Of a stretch of DNA of 64,000 nt, positions 48,987 through 59,001 are shown piece after piece. The DNA is from Rhodococcus sp. ABRD24. GTDB taxonomy: Bacteria > Actinomycetota > Actinomycetes > Mycobacteriales > Mycobacteriaceae. Where the stretch lies: contig NZ_CP035319.1 of NCBI RefSeq assembly GCF_004328705.1, positions 3,162,001 through 3,226,000 of the forward strand, read 5' to 3'. The translations under genes and the position numbers were made by a program. Below the pieces are notes generated by a model that saw only the letters and a list, made by a program, of their open reading frames with translations, had not been told where the DNA came from and did not search any database. Each line of letters opens with the position of its first letter. Positions within the stretch are counted from its first letter, which is position 1.

Positions 48987-50126
48987 ATGACCGCCATTGC
49001 CCCGAAGCTCAGCCACGACGAACTGCTCGAAGCGCGTCGCGCGAGCGGAGTCGCGATGTTCAACGACAACCGGATGAAACTCGGCATCTTCGGGTCCAAC
49101 GTCAGCCACGGCCTGATGGCCACCCACGCCGAGACCACCTACGAGCTCACGTGGGCGCACGGTAAGAAGATCGCGCAACTCGCCGATCGACTCGGCTTCG
49201 AGGCGATGCTGCCGGTAGCCCGCTACCGCGGTATGGGCGGGGAGACGAACTTCAACGGCTCGAACTACGAGACGCATGCATGGGCGGCCGGGATCGCAGA
49301 GGCCACCGAGAACATCATGGTGTTCACGACCATTCACGTGCCCACCAAGCATCCGATCGTGGCCGCGAAAGAATCGGTCACCGTCGACCACATCTCGAAC
49401 GGCCGGCACGGACTGAACATGACCATGGGCTGGTACAAGGCCGAGATGGAGATGTTCGGCGGCACACAGCGCGAGCACGACGTCCGCTACCGATACGGAT
49501 CCGAGTGGATCGAGATCGCCAAGCGCATGTGGACCGAGGGTGAAGGCGTGAACTTCACCGGCGAGTTCTTCGAGATCAAGGACGCGTTCTCGTCGCCCAA
49601 GCCGATCCAACAGCCATACCCGGTGCTGGTGAACGCCGGCAACTCACCGGCCGGGCTCGAATTCTGCGCCCGCGAATGCGATTTCAACTTCATCGCCTTC
49701 TCCGATCCTGCCGAGGCGAAGGACACCGCGTCCCGCGTCCGCTCGATCGCACACGAGCAGGGTAGTGACCTCGGCATCCTGAGCTACGGCAACATCATCT
49801 GCCGCGATACCGAGAAGGAGACCAAGCAGCTCCTCGACCACATCCTCGAGCAGGGTGACTGGGATGTCGCGCGTCAGGTGTCGAGCGGATTGGGCAGCGA
49901 GAGCGGATCTTTCGACAAGATCAAGGCGATGCAGGAGCGGTTCATCCTCGGCTACGGTGGCTACCCGTTGATCGGCACTCCTGAGCAGATCGTCGAGCAG
50001 CTGCTCGAGCTCGAGCAGGCGGGCGTCGGTGGCATGATGGTCGGCTTCCTCGACTACGCCCAGGAACTCGAGTACTTCGGCGAGCGCGTCATGCCGCTCA
50101 TGCGTGAAGCGGGACTGCGGGAATGA
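48987..50126 (+). CDS. LLM-class flavin-dependent monooxygenase (RutA/SfnG-like)
   Basis: A 379-residue bacterial-luciferase-like monooxygenase using FMNH2 supplied by a reductase. It keeps the TIM-barrel start M-K-L-G-I-F-G-S-N, a H-I-S-N-G-R-H-G-L-N-M-T-M-G-W segment and an F-N-F flavin-binding region, most like the pyrimidine oxygenase RutA and dimethylsulfone monooxygenase SfnG group. An ideal GAGGAG precedes ATG 48987. The next gene supplies the FMN reductase and the third an aldehyde dehydrogenase, so the pathway probably turns a small N- or S-containing organic compound into an aldehyde and then an acid. Confidence 0.85.
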   Translation: MTAIAPKLSHDELLEARRASGVAMFNDNRMKLGIFGSNVSHGLMATHAETTYELTWAHGKKIAQLADRLGFEAMLPVARYRGMGGETNFNGSNYETHAWAAGIAEATENIMVFTTIHVPTKHPIVAAKESVTVDHISNGRHGLNMTMGWYKAEMEMFGGTQREHDVRYRYGSEWIEIAKRMWTEGEGVNFTGEFFEIKDAFSSPKPIQQPYPVLVNAGNSPAGLEFCARECDFNFIAFSDPAEAKDTASRVRSIAHEQGSDLGILSYGNIICRDTEKETKQLLDHILEQGDWDVARQVSSGLGSESGSFDKIKAMQERFILGYGGYPLIGTPEQIVEQLLELEQAGVGGMMVGFLDYAQELEYFGERVMPLMREAGLRE

Positions 50127-50156
50127 CGGTCCGGACGCTCGGAAAGTGACTGTCGC

Positions 50157-50720
50157 ATGAAGCTTCTCACCGTCTATGGAAGCCCGACACCGCCGGGCAA
50201 GCTGGCCCGGGCGCTAGGTCTGATCGAGGAGGATGTGCGGGCACGGTTTCCCGGATGGCAGGCTGAACGGCTCTCTCCACAAACAACGACCGATCCCGTC
50301 GTTGCGATCTGGGAGGCCGACGCGGTGGATCGCGTGCGGGAGGCCGACGCCGTCGTGCTCGCCTCGCCTGTGTTCCGCGGCTCGCTCTCCGGCACACTGA
50401 AACTGCTGCTCGATACCCTGCCCGGCGAGGCGCTGCGGTCGAAGCCGGTGGGTGTCCTCACCGTCGCCGCTGCGCCGCACCACTTCCTGTCCGCCGAGCG
50501 GCACCTGCGCGACATCCTGGCTTGGTTCGGCGCTCTCACGGTGCCCAACAGTGCATTCTTCGTCGACCGGGCATTCGCCACCGATGAGGTCTCCGACGAC
50601 GTGCGCTGCGATCTCGGTGAGTTCACCGAACAACTGACCGTGCTGACCGAGCGGCTGTCCGGACACCGGTTCGGGCCCGACCCCCTGCACGTGCGCATGT
50701 CCCCACCAGCCGGGCGCTGA
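50157..50720 (+). CDS. NADPH-dependent FMN reductase
   Basis: A 187-residue flavodoxin-like reductase. The N-terminal phosphate loop (Y-G-S-P-T-P-P-G-K) and A-D-A-V-V-L-A-S-P-V-F-R-G-S match the NADPH:FMN reductase family (MsuE/SsuE type). It starts 30 bp after the monooxygenase stop and is the likely source of reduced flavin for it. Confidence 0.87.
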   Translation: MKLLTVYGSPTPPGKLARALGLIEEDVRARFPGWQAERLSPQTTTDPVVAIWEADAVDRVREADAVVLASPVFRGSLSGTLKLLLDTLPGEALRSKPVGVLTVAAAPHHFLSAERHLRDILAWFGALTVPNSAFFVDRAFATDEVSDDVRCDLGEFTEQLTVLTERLSGHRFGPDPLHVRMSPPAGR

Positions 50721-50754
50721 GTCCCGCACCGACACCTGCGAGAAAGAGGACTAC

Positions 50755-52227
50755 ATGACTATGACGACTGATCGGCAGCTCCCGCAGCTGCGTAACGACA
50801 CCGCCCGCAACTACATCGGCGGCCAGTGGGTCACTTCCGCCACGAAGGGCACCTCCTATTCTCCCGCCACCGGTGAATCGCTGGGGACGTACTACGAAGC
50901 CGACGAGGTGCAGGTTCGCGAGGCGATTCGTATTGCCAAGGACACGTTCGCAACCCATATCTGGCGGCGGGACCGCCAGCTGCGCGCCCGGGTGCTCAAC
51001 GAGATGGCCGACCGGATCGAGGCGGCATCCGGTGAGCTGGCGATGCTGCTCGCCCGGGAGAACGGAAAGATTCTGCCGGAGGCCGATTTCGAGCTGAGCC
51101 TCACCCCGTCGAAGCTGCGGTACTACGCGGCGCAGGCACTGACCGACACCGGTCGCGGCGGCCGGGTCCGCGACGGCGTCTACTCGCTCCTGCTGTCCGA
51201 GCCGGTCGGTGTCGCGGGTGTCGTAGTTCCATGGAACTCCCCGGTGGTGCTGTCGGTGCGTTCGTTCGCGCCGGCCCTCGCGGCGGGCTGCACGGTGGTG
51301 ATGAAAATGGCGGCGCAGACAGCGCTGGTCAATGCCCGACTCGCCGAGCTCCTTGCGGACTGCCCGTCGTTGCCCGACGGTGTCCTCAACATCTTCACCG
51401 AATCTGGCAGCGACGGAGCGAAACTGCTCGTCTCGTCGCCCGATGTCGCGGCGCTGAGCTACACCGGCAGCACCGCGGTGGGCCGCCAGATCATGGCGGA
51501 CGCCGCAGCCAACCTCAAGCGGCTGTCCCTCGAACTGGGCGGCAAGACGCCGATGATCGTTTTCGACGACGCTGACCTCGACACCGCGGTGGGGACCATC
51601 GTCGCCGGCATCACGACGTTCACCGGACAGTTCTGCATGACCGGCAGCCGTGTGCTGGTGCACGCTGCGGTTGCCGATCAGGTGCGGACGATGCTCGCCG
51701 CTGCGCTCGGGAACGTCCGCGTCGGGCCGGGCGACGCGGACGGCTCGCACATGGGTCCGCTGATCGACATCGCGTCGAGAGACCGGCTGGACGCGCTCGT
51801 CGAGCAGCACCTGTCCGGCGCGGACGTGATCGTCCGCGGCGGCCGCCCCGAGGACGAAGCGCTGGCGGCCGGAGCCTACTACCGGCCGACACTGCTCGGC
51901 GTCGGCGATACCGATTCCCCACTCGTACAGCAGGAGCTGTTCGGACCCGTCGCAACTTTCGAGGTGTTCGAGTCCGAGGAGGAAGCCGTTCGAATGGCCA
52001 ATGCCACCGAGTACGGGCTGGCTGCGTCGGTGTGGACTCGCGACGGAGCCCGCGGCCTCCGGATGGCCGACGCGCTCGACGCAGGCACGGTGTGGACCAA
52101 CGGATGGGCCGTCGTGGTCGACCAGTTCGAAGAGGGTGGCTACAAGCAGAGCGGCCTCGGCCGTCTCAACGGGCACCGCGCGATCGAAGAGTTCCAGGAG
52201 TACAAGCACGTAGTCCAGGTGGTCTGA
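50755..52227 (+). CDS. Aldehyde dehydrogenase
   Basis: A 490-residue NAD(P)-dependent dehydrogenase that oxidizes an aldehyde to its acid. The catalytic Cys294 (F-T-G-Q-F-C), general base Glu260 (L-E-L-G-G-K), Asn161 and the cofactor lysine Lys184 are all in place. It starts 34 bp after the reductase gene with an AGAGGA upstream, so it belongs to the monooxygenase operon. A near-perfect terminator shared with the AraC gene follows. Confidence 0.92.
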   Translation: MTMTTDRQLPQLRNDTARNYIGGQWVTSATKGTSYSPATGESLGTYYEADEVQVREAIRIAKDTFATHIWRRDRQLRARVLNEMADRIEAASGELAMLLARENGKILPEADFELSLTPSKLRYYAAQALTDTGRGGRVRDGVYSLLLSEPVGVAGVVVPWNSPVVLSVRSFAPALAAGCTVVMKMAAQTALVNARLAELLADCPSLPDGVLNIFTESGSDGAKLLVSSPDVAALSYTGSTAVGRQIMADAAANLKRLSLELGGKTPMIVFDDADLDTAVGTIVAGITTFTGQFCMTGSRVLVHAAVADQVRTMLAAALGNVRVGPGDADGSHMGPLIDIASRDRLDALVEQHLSGADVIVRGGRPEDEALAAGAYYRPTLLGVGDTDSPLVQQELFGPVATFEVFESEEEAVRMANATEYGLAASVWTRDGARGLRMADALDAGTVWTNGWAVVVDQFEEGGYKQSGLGRLNGHRAIEEFQEYKHVVQVV

Positions 52228-52239
52228 GTTCCCGACTAG

Positions 52240-52276
52240 GAGTGGGGGGGCGCCGCAAGTCGGCGCCGCCCCACTC
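52240..52276. terminator. Bidirectional terminator between aldehyde dehydrogenase and AraC genes
   Basis: A 16-position stem (52240-52255 with 52261-52276, one G-G mismatch) with a 5-nt loop, between convergent genes. Confidence 0.8.
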
Positions 52277-52293
52277 CCGCACCGTCTACCGGA

Positions 52294-53307
52294 TCAGAAC
52301 CGGTTGCGTCGCAGAGTCTCCGACGGTGTCTCGCCGTACATGTCCCGGTACAGCGAGGAGAACCGACCGAGGTTGTAGAAGCCCCACGCGGTCGCGATGT
52401 CGGTGACGGTGACCTCCGCGGTCGCCGGGTGGAGCAGATCCTCATGGGCCGACTTCAATCGAACGTCACGGATGTACTGGATCGGTGTCCGGTCCAGATT
52501 TCGCAGGAACTGGTTCTGCAGCGTGCGGGCACTCGTCCCGGACGCGTTGGTCAGGTCCGACAGGGTGGGCAACGTCCGGGCATGGTCGTGGATGTAGTCC
52601 AGTGCGCGTTGCAGCGTTTCGGGAATTGCCGAATCCGACGGTTCGTCGAGGAGCATCCGGTGCGGCCCGGTAGCGGCCATGAGCAGATTTGTCAGTGTCA
52701 TCGATTCCAAATGTCGGCGAGAATTCTCGTGGTGTGTGAGAATTCCGCCATCGTCCCATTCGGCACGCACGAATTCGATGCACCGGAGTAATCCGCGTCC
52801 GGCGGCCGAATTCAGGTCGACCACTAGATCGAAATCCAGGGGTGCAGTGATTCTCGTGCGGGTCAGTTCGGCAAGATGACCCTCGAGGTCGGCGCGCGGC
52901 ACCCGCAATGCGAATTGCGCGGTGTCGGAATCCCACTCGATGGTCTGTGCGTGGTGGGGTAGGAGCATTGCCGCGCCGGACATTGCCGAGGTCTCGCCGC
53001 TGACCGCATCGCCGCGCGATATGCGACTGCCTCCGGCGAGGGTGATGTTGACGTGGTACCAGTACTCGCTGGGAGGAAGGGTTATGGTCGCTCCCGCACC
53101 GTAAGTGAGGTACCCGAAGGTGATCGAGCCGTTCTGGACGGCGTTGAGCCGGGCGTCGAGTCGAGTCGCGCTCCGCGGTTCGAGTAGGTGGGGTTCGTAG
53201 ACCTCGGATACTACGGTCTGCGCGAGATCGACGTCGTCGGTGCGCAGGCGCCCGTGCTGGACGAGCGGTTCCGCGGGCGAGAACGGCAGGGGCACGGCCA
53301 CCTCCAT
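52294..53307 (-). CDS. AraC-family transcriptional regulator
   Basis: A 337-residue AraC/XylS regulator. The N-terminal 200 residues form an AraC-binding-like ligand domain, and the C-terminal double helix-turn-helix includes L-T-N-A-S-G-T-S-A-R-T-L-Q-N and A-T-A-W-G-F-Y-N-L-G-R-F-S-S-L-Y-R. Regulators of this type often govern oxygenase operons. It converges on the monooxygenase-reductase-aldehyde dehydrogenase operon, its most likely target. Confidence 0.88.
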   Translation of the reverse strand: MEVAVPLPFSPAEPLVQHGRLRTDDVDLAQTVVSEVYEPHLLEPRSATRLDARLNAVQNGSITFGYLTYGAGATITLPPSEYWYHVNITLAGGSRISRGDAVSGETSAMSGAAMLLPHHAQTIEWDSDTAQFALRVPRADLEGHLAELTRTRITAPLDFDLVVDLNSAAGRGLLRCIEFVRAEWDDGGILTHHENSRRHLESMTLTNLLMAATGPHRMLLDEPSDSAIPETLQRALDYIHDHARTLPTLSDLTNASGTSARTLQNQFLRNLDRTPIQYIRDVRLKSAHEDLLHPATAEVTVTDIATAWGFYNLGRFSSLYRDMYGETPSETLRRNRF

Positions 53308-53587
53308 GAACTGATTTCGCTATTCAGCGCCGTTGGTTGCGGCCCCTGCTATTGGACAGCGCCCATAGTATCCATTCAGCCCGCATATTTCGACCCCCTC
53401 ATTCCCGTGGCTAGATTATGTGACCGGTAATCGGGAGGATCTTTTGTTTTCCGAACTAGGCGATAGAACGCCCAGGGCGCGAAGGTTTCTGGTCAGGCGC
53501 GCGACAGGGCAAGCTTCTCGGAAAAATACGCGGCGAGAAATCGGTGTGGCCGGCGTGCTCGGGGAAATGGCGAGAGGTGCGGAAACG

Positions 53588-55915
53588 TCACCCGCCGGGC
53601 GACGGCGTCGGACGCGGTGCCACTCGTGCCGGTGGGGCCGCGGGCACGGCAGAGCCGTCACTGACGTAAATCGTGACCGATGATCCCGGCACCGCTAGCC
53701 CCGCGGGGGAGCTACCGGTGACGTTGCCCTTCGTGGCGTCGGATTTGGTGATGACCGGGTTGACGGTGAAGCCCGCGGCCTTCAGCGCAGCCGCAGCTGC
53801 GTCCTGCGTCATTCCCTTCACGTCCGGCACCTGAGCGTTCTGCGACCCGCGGACGTATTTGTCGCTCACGGGAGGGAGGGTGGTGGGGCCGAAGTTGCCG
53901 ACCACCGGCATCATCGCCTGGAACCACGTGCGGGCGGGTTCCGTGCCGCCGTACAGGTTGCCGTCGCTGCACGGACGCAGTGGGCCCGAGCAGATCTCGC
54001 CAGGCGTCGGCGAGTCGCCGTACACCAGGACGCTGCCGGCCAGGTTGTTGGTGAAGCCGACGAAGCCGGAGGACATGTGTGACTCGGTGGTCCCGGTCTT
54101 GCCGGACATCGGCAGCTTCCAGCCCGCGGCGGCGGCGGCCCCGGCGGACGTACCGCCGGGCGCGTCGTCCTTGCTCAGCGCCACCGACAGGGTGTCGGCC
54201 AGACCTGGATCGACCACCTGCTCGCACGCCTGCTGGGTGATGGGAACCTGCTTGCCCTCGCGATCGGTGATTGAATCGATCGGGCTCGGCGGGCACCATT
54301 TGCCGTGGGAGGCAAGGGTGGCGGCCACGTTCGCGAGCTCGAGCGGGTTCACCCACGTCGGGCCCAGTGTGAACGAACCGAGGTTCTGTGCCTTCTGCAT
54401 GTCTGCCATGCTCTGGTCACCGAACCCGGAGGACCCGGTGGCCGTGTACGACCGCAGCCCCAGCCGGACCGCCATGTCCACCGTCGGGGTCACGCCCGTC
54501 GCCTCGATGAGCTTGACGAACGCGGTGTTCGGTGACTTCGCAAGGGCGTCGGTCACCGACATCTTCGCCGGATAGTTGTTGGTGGCGTTCTCGACGCAAT
54601 ACGTGGCGGCGGGACAGCCGCGGGCGCCGCCGTTGCCCATACCGCGGGCCTCGAAGCGTTGGGGTACGTCGAGCACTGCGCTGGTCCCCAGGCCCTTCTC
54701 CATCGCGGCCGCCACCGTGAAGATCTTGAAGATCGATCCGGCGCCGTGTCCGACCAGTGTGTACGGCTGCGGCTGCACGGTCTGCTCCGCTGAGGTGTCG
54801 AGGCCGTAGGTGCGGCTCGATCCCATCGCCAGCACCCGGTGCCGATCCTGGCCCGGCTGTACCACGTTCATCACGTTCGCGATCCCGTCGAGCTTGGGGT
54901 CGGCATTGGCGACCAGAGCGGCAGTGGTGGCGTTCTGCACGGCCGGATCGAGCGTGGTCTTGATCGTGTAGCCGCCCTTACTGATCTGGTCGCGACTGAT
55001 GCCGGAGGCGGCCAGATACTGCAGCGCGTAGTCACAGAAGAAGCCGCGGTCGCCGGCGGCGATGCAACCGCGGGGCAGAGCTTTCGGCTCGGGAAGCACA
55101 CCGAGTGGGGCGTCTTTGGCTGCCCGGATCTCGTTCGCCCGGTCCGGGATGTTGACGACCATCGTGTCGAGGACGGTGTTGCGGCGTTCGAGCACGCCCT
55201 GGGGGTTGGTGTACGGGTTGAGAGCCGAGCTGGACTGCACCATGCCGGCGAGCATCGCGGACTGCGTGAGACTCAGGTCCTTGGCGTCCACGCCGAAGTA
55301 GGTTTGCGCGGCGTCCTGCACGCCGAACGATGCGTTGCCGAACGGCACCAGGTTGAGGTAGCGGGTGAGGATCTCGTCCTTGGTCAGCTTCTTGTCCAGC
55401 GTCAGCGCCATCCGGATCTCGCGGATCTTGCGGGCCGGGGTCGTCTCGATAGCTGCGCGTCGCTCGGCGTCGTTCTTCGCCACCACCAACAGCTGGTAGT
55501 TCTTCACGTACTGCTGGTCGATGGTTGAGGCACCCTGCTGGACCTCGCCGCTCGTCGTGTTCGTCATGAACGCGCGCAGCGTGCCCTGCCAGTCGACGCC
55601 GTGGTGATCGGCGAACCGCTTGTCCTCGATCGAGACGATCGCAAGTTTCATCTCGTTGGAGATCTTGTCGCTCGGAACCTCGAACCGGCGCTGCTCGTAG
55701 AGCCACGCGATCGGATTCCCGGCAACGTCGGTCATTGTCGAGACGGCTGGGACAGTGCCCTCGACGAGTTCGGCGGAAACGTTGTCTACAGCGTCCGCGG
55801 CACGGTTCGACGCGAAGCCGAACCCTCCTGCCAGCGGAAACATCACTCCTGCAAGCAGGACTCCGGCGAGTGCGGAACAGCCCGCGAGCTTGGCGATCGT
55901 TTTGGCTCTCGACAC
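53588..55915 (-). CDS. ponA2: Bifunctional penicillin-binding protein PonA2 (class A, with PASTA domain)
   Basis: A 775-residue peptidoglycan synthase anchored by one N-terminal helix (about residues 13-35). The glycosyltransferase-51 domain shows S-I-E-D-K-R (Glu97) and Q-Q-G-A-S-T-I-D-Q-Q. The transpeptidase has S-I-F-K (Ser394, Lys397), S-P-N and K-T-G-T. A C-terminal PASTA repeat (V-P-D-V-K-G-M then V-T-I-Y-V-S-D-G) may bind muropeptides. The last 20 residues are proline-rich. It matches M. tuberculosis PonA2 (Rv3682), which supports wall integrity under stress. GTG 55915 is used as the start; the ribosome site is weak. It is divergent from whiB4. Confidence 0.93.
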   Translation of the reverse strand: MSRAKTIAKLAGCSALAGVLLAGVMFPLAGGFGFASNRAADAVDNVSAELVEGTVPAVSTMTDVAGNPIAWLYEQRRFEVPSDKISNEMKLAIVSIEDKRFADHHGVDWQGTLRAFMTNTTSGEVQQGASTIDQQYVKNYQLLVVAKNDAERRAAIETTPARKIREIRMALTLDKKLTKDEILTRYLNLVPFGNASFGVQDAAQTYFGVDAKDLSLTQSAMLAGMVQSSSALNPYTNPQGVLERRNTVLDTMVVNIPDRANEIRAAKDAPLGVLPEPKALPRGCIAAGDRGFFCDYALQYLAASGISRDQISKGGYTIKTTLDPAVQNATTAALVANADPKLDGIANVMNVVQPGQDRHRVLAMGSSRTYGLDTSAEQTVQPQPYTLVGHGAGSIFKIFTVAAAMEKGLGTSAVLDVPQRFEARGMGNGGARGCPAATYCVENATNNYPAKMSVTDALAKSPNTAFVKLIEATGVTPTVDMAVRLGLRSYTATGSSGFGDQSMADMQKAQNLGSFTLGPTWVNPLELANVAATLASHGKWCPPSPIDSITDREGKQVPITQQACEQVVDPGLADTLSVALSKDDAPGGTSAGAAAAAGWKLPMSGKTGTTESHMSSGFVGFTNNLAGSVLVYGDSPTPGEICSGPLRPCSDGNLYGGTEPARTWFQAMMPVVGNFGPTTLPPVSDKYVRGSQNAQVPDVKGMTQDAAAAALKAAGFTVNPVITKSDATKGNVTGSSPAGLAVPGSSVTIYVSDGSAVPAAPPARVAPRPTPSPGG

Positions 55916-56212
55916 GTCCTACAGAGTACGTGGAACCGACCGACTGCCCCGATGGACAAGAAGAACGGGCCGGTCGGTTATGGACGAACGGCCCCCGCGT
56001 CCCGGGCAAATGCCGCGAAGTGTGCACGGTCGTACCAGAAATTATCGGTCTGATCTTGCGCGCCGAGCTTTCTTTACCTAAATTCGACTCCAGTCGGTGT
56101 GTGATACAGCTAACACTGGATTAGGAATGTGGTGCAGTCCTCGCGTGATAGCGGGAGATTGCGTGAATCCTGAGCGTCGTGGGGAACGGCGTTCGGACTG
56201 AAGGGGAACCTA

Positions 56213-56536
56213 ATGCACATGACCACCCCCGCCGTGCGGCTCGACTACGAGGAGGCAGAAGCCCGGATCCAGTGGGTCACGCAGGCGCGATGCCGTGAAG
56301 TGGACCCCGATCAGCTCTTCGTCCGCGGTGCTGCTCAGCGCAAGGCCGCAACCATCTGCCGGCACTGCCCGGTGCTCATGCAATGCGGCGCCGATGCGCT
56401 CGACAACCGGGTCGAGTTCGGTGTCTGGGGAGGGATGACCGAACGTCAGCGTCGAGCGCTGCTCAAGCAGCACCCTGAGGTGGAGTCCTGGGCGGACTTC
56501 TTCGAGGCACAACGTCAGCACCAGTCTGCTGTCTGA
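56213..56536 (+). CDS. whiB4: WhiB4-type iron-sulfur regulator
   Basis: A 107-residue WhiB protein. The four [4Fe-4S] ligands are Cys27, Cys49, Cys52 and Cys58, followed by the G-V-W-G-G turn (residues 70-74) and a basic M-T-E-R-Q-R-R tail for DNA binding. In mycobacteria WhiB4 senses oxygen and nitric oxide and controls redox and cell-wall genes. It is divergent from ponA2, as in the M. tuberculosis order. An AAGGGGA precedes ATG 56213; a second ATG at 56219 is also possible. Confidence 0.93.
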   Translation: MHMTTPAVRLDYEEAEARIQWVTQARCREVDPDQLFVRGAAQRKAATICRHCPVLMQCGADALDNRVEFGVWGGMTERQRRALLKQHPEVESWADFFEAQRQHQSAV

Positions 56537-56600
56537 TCGAATTCGGTCGTCGGCCCTTGTCGGGGAGTAGGTCCGACCCGCCAGTAACAGTCGTGAAAGC

Positions 56601-57740
56601 TCAGGCCTGCCGGGTGAGCTGATCCCCGACCGCGCGCAATGCCTCAAGATCGGATACCTCGAACGGCAGGGACGGCACTCCGATGATCGGCACCCGGGGG
56701 TGCGCGGCGGTGAACCGGCCGAGGAGCCGGACCTCGCGCTTCGCGGTCACCGCACGGTGCGCGTGCACTCGCAGAACCGCGGCCGTCAGTTCGTCGCCGG
56801 CTCCGGCCGGTTCGGCCTCGTCGAGAAAGTCGGCCGCGGTGAGCGCGTGGTCGGCGGACAGCGAACACAGTGTTGGGTGCGTGCGGTTGAGGACCAGTCC
56901 GGCGAGCGGCATCCCGTCGGAGGAGAGCCGGTCGACGAAGAACGCGGCCTCGCGCAGTGCATCGGGTTCTGCGGCAGCGATGACGACGAACTGGGTGCCC
57001 TCCTGTCGGAGCAGTTCGTACGTGCGGCTCGCGCGTTCGCGGAATCCGCCGAACATCGAGTCCAGCGACTGCACGAACGCCGACGCGTCGGCGAGCATCT
57101 GACTGCCGACCACCGTCGAGATGCCCTTGAGCGCCAGGCCCATCGCCCCGGTCACCAGACGGCCGATTCCGCGACCCGGTGCGGTGAGCAGCCGGATCAT
57201 TCGGCCGTCGAGGAATGCGCCCAGCCGCTGCGGGGCATCGAGGAAATCCAGGGCGTTGCGCGATGGTGGGGTGTCCACGATCACCAGGTCCCAGCGCCCG
57301 TCGGCGGCGAGCTGGCCCAGCTTCTCCATTGCCATGTACTCCTGTGTTCCGGAGAACGATGTGGCGACGGTCTGATAGAAGGGATTGGCGAGAATCTGCT
57401 GCGCCTTGTCGGGCGTCGAATGCTCGATCACCATCTCGTCGAACGTGCGGCGCATGTTCAGCATCATCGCGTGCAGCTCGCCGGTGGAGCCGGGAGCCAG
57501 ATCCACCAGTTGTGGCTCGTTGTCGAGGGCCTCGACGCCCAGCGCCTGCGCGAGCCGGCGTGCTGGGTCGATCGTCAGCACGGCCACCCGTCGGCCCTGT
57601 TCCGCGGCCCGAAGCGCCATCGACGCCGCGGTGGTGGTCTTGCCGACACCACCGGCGCCGCAGCACACCACGATCCGCGTCTTCGGATTCATCAGCACAC
57701 CGGCCATGTCCAGTGCCGGTGCGGTGCGCGGCGGGTTCAT
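56601..57740 (-). CDS. ArsA-like ATPase (Rv3680 type)
   Basis: A 379-residue P-loop ATPase of the ArsA/Get3 family with the deviant Walker A motif [13 protein letters not shown] near residue 30 and a D-T-P-P-S-R-N switch. It overlaps the upstream ATPase gene by 4 nt (ATGA) and forms a pair with it, as Rv3679-Rv3680 do in M. tuberculosis. The pair probably works as a heterodimer or as a dimer of related halves. No arsenite-binding cysteine set is evident, so a role in arsenite efflux is unlikely. Confidence 0.88.
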   Translation of the reverse strand: MNPPRTAPALDMAGVLMNPKTRIVVCCGAGGVGKTTTAASMALRAAEQGRRVAVLTIDPARRLAQALGVEALDNEPQLVDLAPGSTGELHAMMLNMRRTFDEMVIEHSTPDKAQQILANPFYQTVATSFSGTQEYMAMEKLGQLAADGRWDLVIVDTPPSRNALDFLDAPQRLGAFLDGRMIRLLTAPGRGIGRLVTGAMGLALKGISTVVGSQMLADASAFVQSLDSMFGGFRERASRTYELLRQEGTQFVVIAAAEPDALREAAFFVDRLSSDGMPLAGLVLNRTHPTLCSLSADHALTAADFLDEAEPAGAGDELTAAVLRVHAHRAVTAKREVRLLGRFTAAHPRVPIIGVPSLPFEVSDLEALRAVGDQLTRQA

Positions 57741-58777
57741 CGCACGCCCTGTTCGGTGAGGCACTCGGCGAGCTCGTACAGCCCCCCGAGATCGACGCCG
57801 TCTGTCAGCGCGGGCAGGTACATGCGGGCCACCTTCACGTCGTCGAGCTGCGTCGCGCTCTCGTCCTGGGCGGCCAGCGTGGCCGCGTGCTCGATGGTCT
57901 CGGTGAGGAGCCCGGCGAAGTCGCCCTCCGACAGCTCGACGCCGGCCTTCGATAGACCGGCGCGCACCGCGTCGGCATCGACCCGGCCCTTTGCCGCATC
58001 GGCCAGCGCGCCGTCCGGCAGGTACTGAGTGTTGGACCGGTTGACGATCACCGTGCCCAACCGCAGTTCGGCCGCCTGCAGTTCGGCAACCGCGTCGGCG
58101 GTCTCCTGCACAGGCAGGGCCTCGAGCAGCGTCACCAGGTGCACGGCCGTGGCGTTCGAGTGCAGCAGCCGCACCACGCCCTGACTCTGCGAGTGGATCG
58201 GCCCGCCCTTCGCGAGGTCCGACATCGCGCGGGTGACGTCGAGGAACTTGCCGATCCGGCCGGTGGGCGGCGCGTCGACCACGACAGCGTCGTACACGGG
58301 CCGACCGGACTTGTCGGTCCGCACCGCGCACTCCTTGATCTTGCCGGTGAGCAGAACGTCGCGCAGGCCCGGTGCGAGGGTCGTCGCGAACTCGATTGCG
58401 CCGATCTTCTTCATCGCACGGCCCGCGAAGCCGAGGTTGTAGAACATGTCGAGGTACTCGAGGAACGCGGTCTCGAGGTCGATCGCGAGAGCCACCACCT
58501 CGCCACCACCGTCCGCAGTGGCGATCTTGGTCTCCTGTGGCGGAAGCGGAGGCACGTCGAACAACTGCGCGATGCCCTGCCTGCCCTCCACCTCGACCAG
58601 CAGCACACGCCGGCCCTTGGCGGCGAGGGCCAGAGCCAACGCTGCCGCCACGGTGGACTTGCCGGTGCCACCCTTACCCGATACGAAGTGCAGTCGCGCC
58701 GCGTCGGCATTGGGGGGCCATGCCGGCTCGTCTGCGTGCGGCCGCTCCTGCGCGGCTCTATCTGTCGGTGCTGCCAC
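57737..58777 (-). CDS. ArsA-like ATPase (Rv3679 type)
   Basis: A 346-residue ArsA/Get3-family ATPase. The deviant Walker A is [10 protein letters not shown] near residue 35, with D-A-P-P-T-G-R in the switch II position. It is first in a two-gene operon with the Rv3680-like ATPase and is translationally coupled to it. The gene is divergent from the DUF4177 gene with only about 54 bp between. The biological role of the pair in actinobacteria is only partly understood. Confidence 0.88.
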   Translation of the reverse strand: MAAPTDRAAQERPHADEPAWPPNADAARLHFVSGKGGTGKSTVAAALALALAAKGRRVLLVEVEGRQGIAQLFDVPPLPPQETKIATADGGGEVVALAIDLETAFLEYLDMFYNLGFAGRAMKKIGAIEFATTLAPGLRDVLLTGKIKECAVRTDKSGRPVYDAVVVDAPPTGRIGKFLDVTRAMSDLAKGGPIHSQSQGVVRLLHSNATAVHLVTLLEALPVQETADAVAELQAAELRLGTVIVNRSNTQYLPDGALADAAKGRVDADAVRAGLSKAGVELSEGDFAGLLTETIEHAATLAAQDESATQLDDVKVARMYLPALTDGVDLGGLYELAECLTEQGVR

Positions 58778-58831
58778 GGCACGAGCCTATATATCGAGGG
58801 GCGCGAATGTACGGGGGATAGGCTCACCGGT

Positions 58832-58996
58832 ATGAGCGAATTGACTACCTGGGAGTACGCGACCGTGCCGCTGCTGACGCACGCGACCAAGGCGATCCTC
58901 GATCAGTGGGGCGGCGACGGCTGGGAACTGGTCGCCGTGCTCCCCGGCCCCACCGGTGAGCAGCACGTGGCCTACCTCAAGCGTCCGAAGGGCTGA
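58832..58996 (+). CDS. DUF4177-type small protein
   Basis: A 54-residue protein. W-E-Y-A-T-V-P-L-L-T-H and the central D-Q-W-G-G-D-G-W-E-L-V-A-V are the DUF4177 hallmark (an alpha/beta mini-domain of unknown role). It begins at ATG 58832 just upstream of, and probably with, the RidA gene, whose GTG starts 5 bp after its stop. The same small gene is found at this place in mycobacteria. Confidence 0.85.
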   Translation: MSELTTWEYATVPLLTHATKAILDQWGGDGWELVAVLPGPTGEQHVAYLKRPKG

Positions 58997-59001
58997 GGGT
59001 C

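Noticed and set aside
56601..58777. Arsenite efflux system
   Set aside because: The ATPases are ArsA-like in fold only; no ArsB, ArsD or ArsR gene is near and the metal-binding cysteines are not evident.
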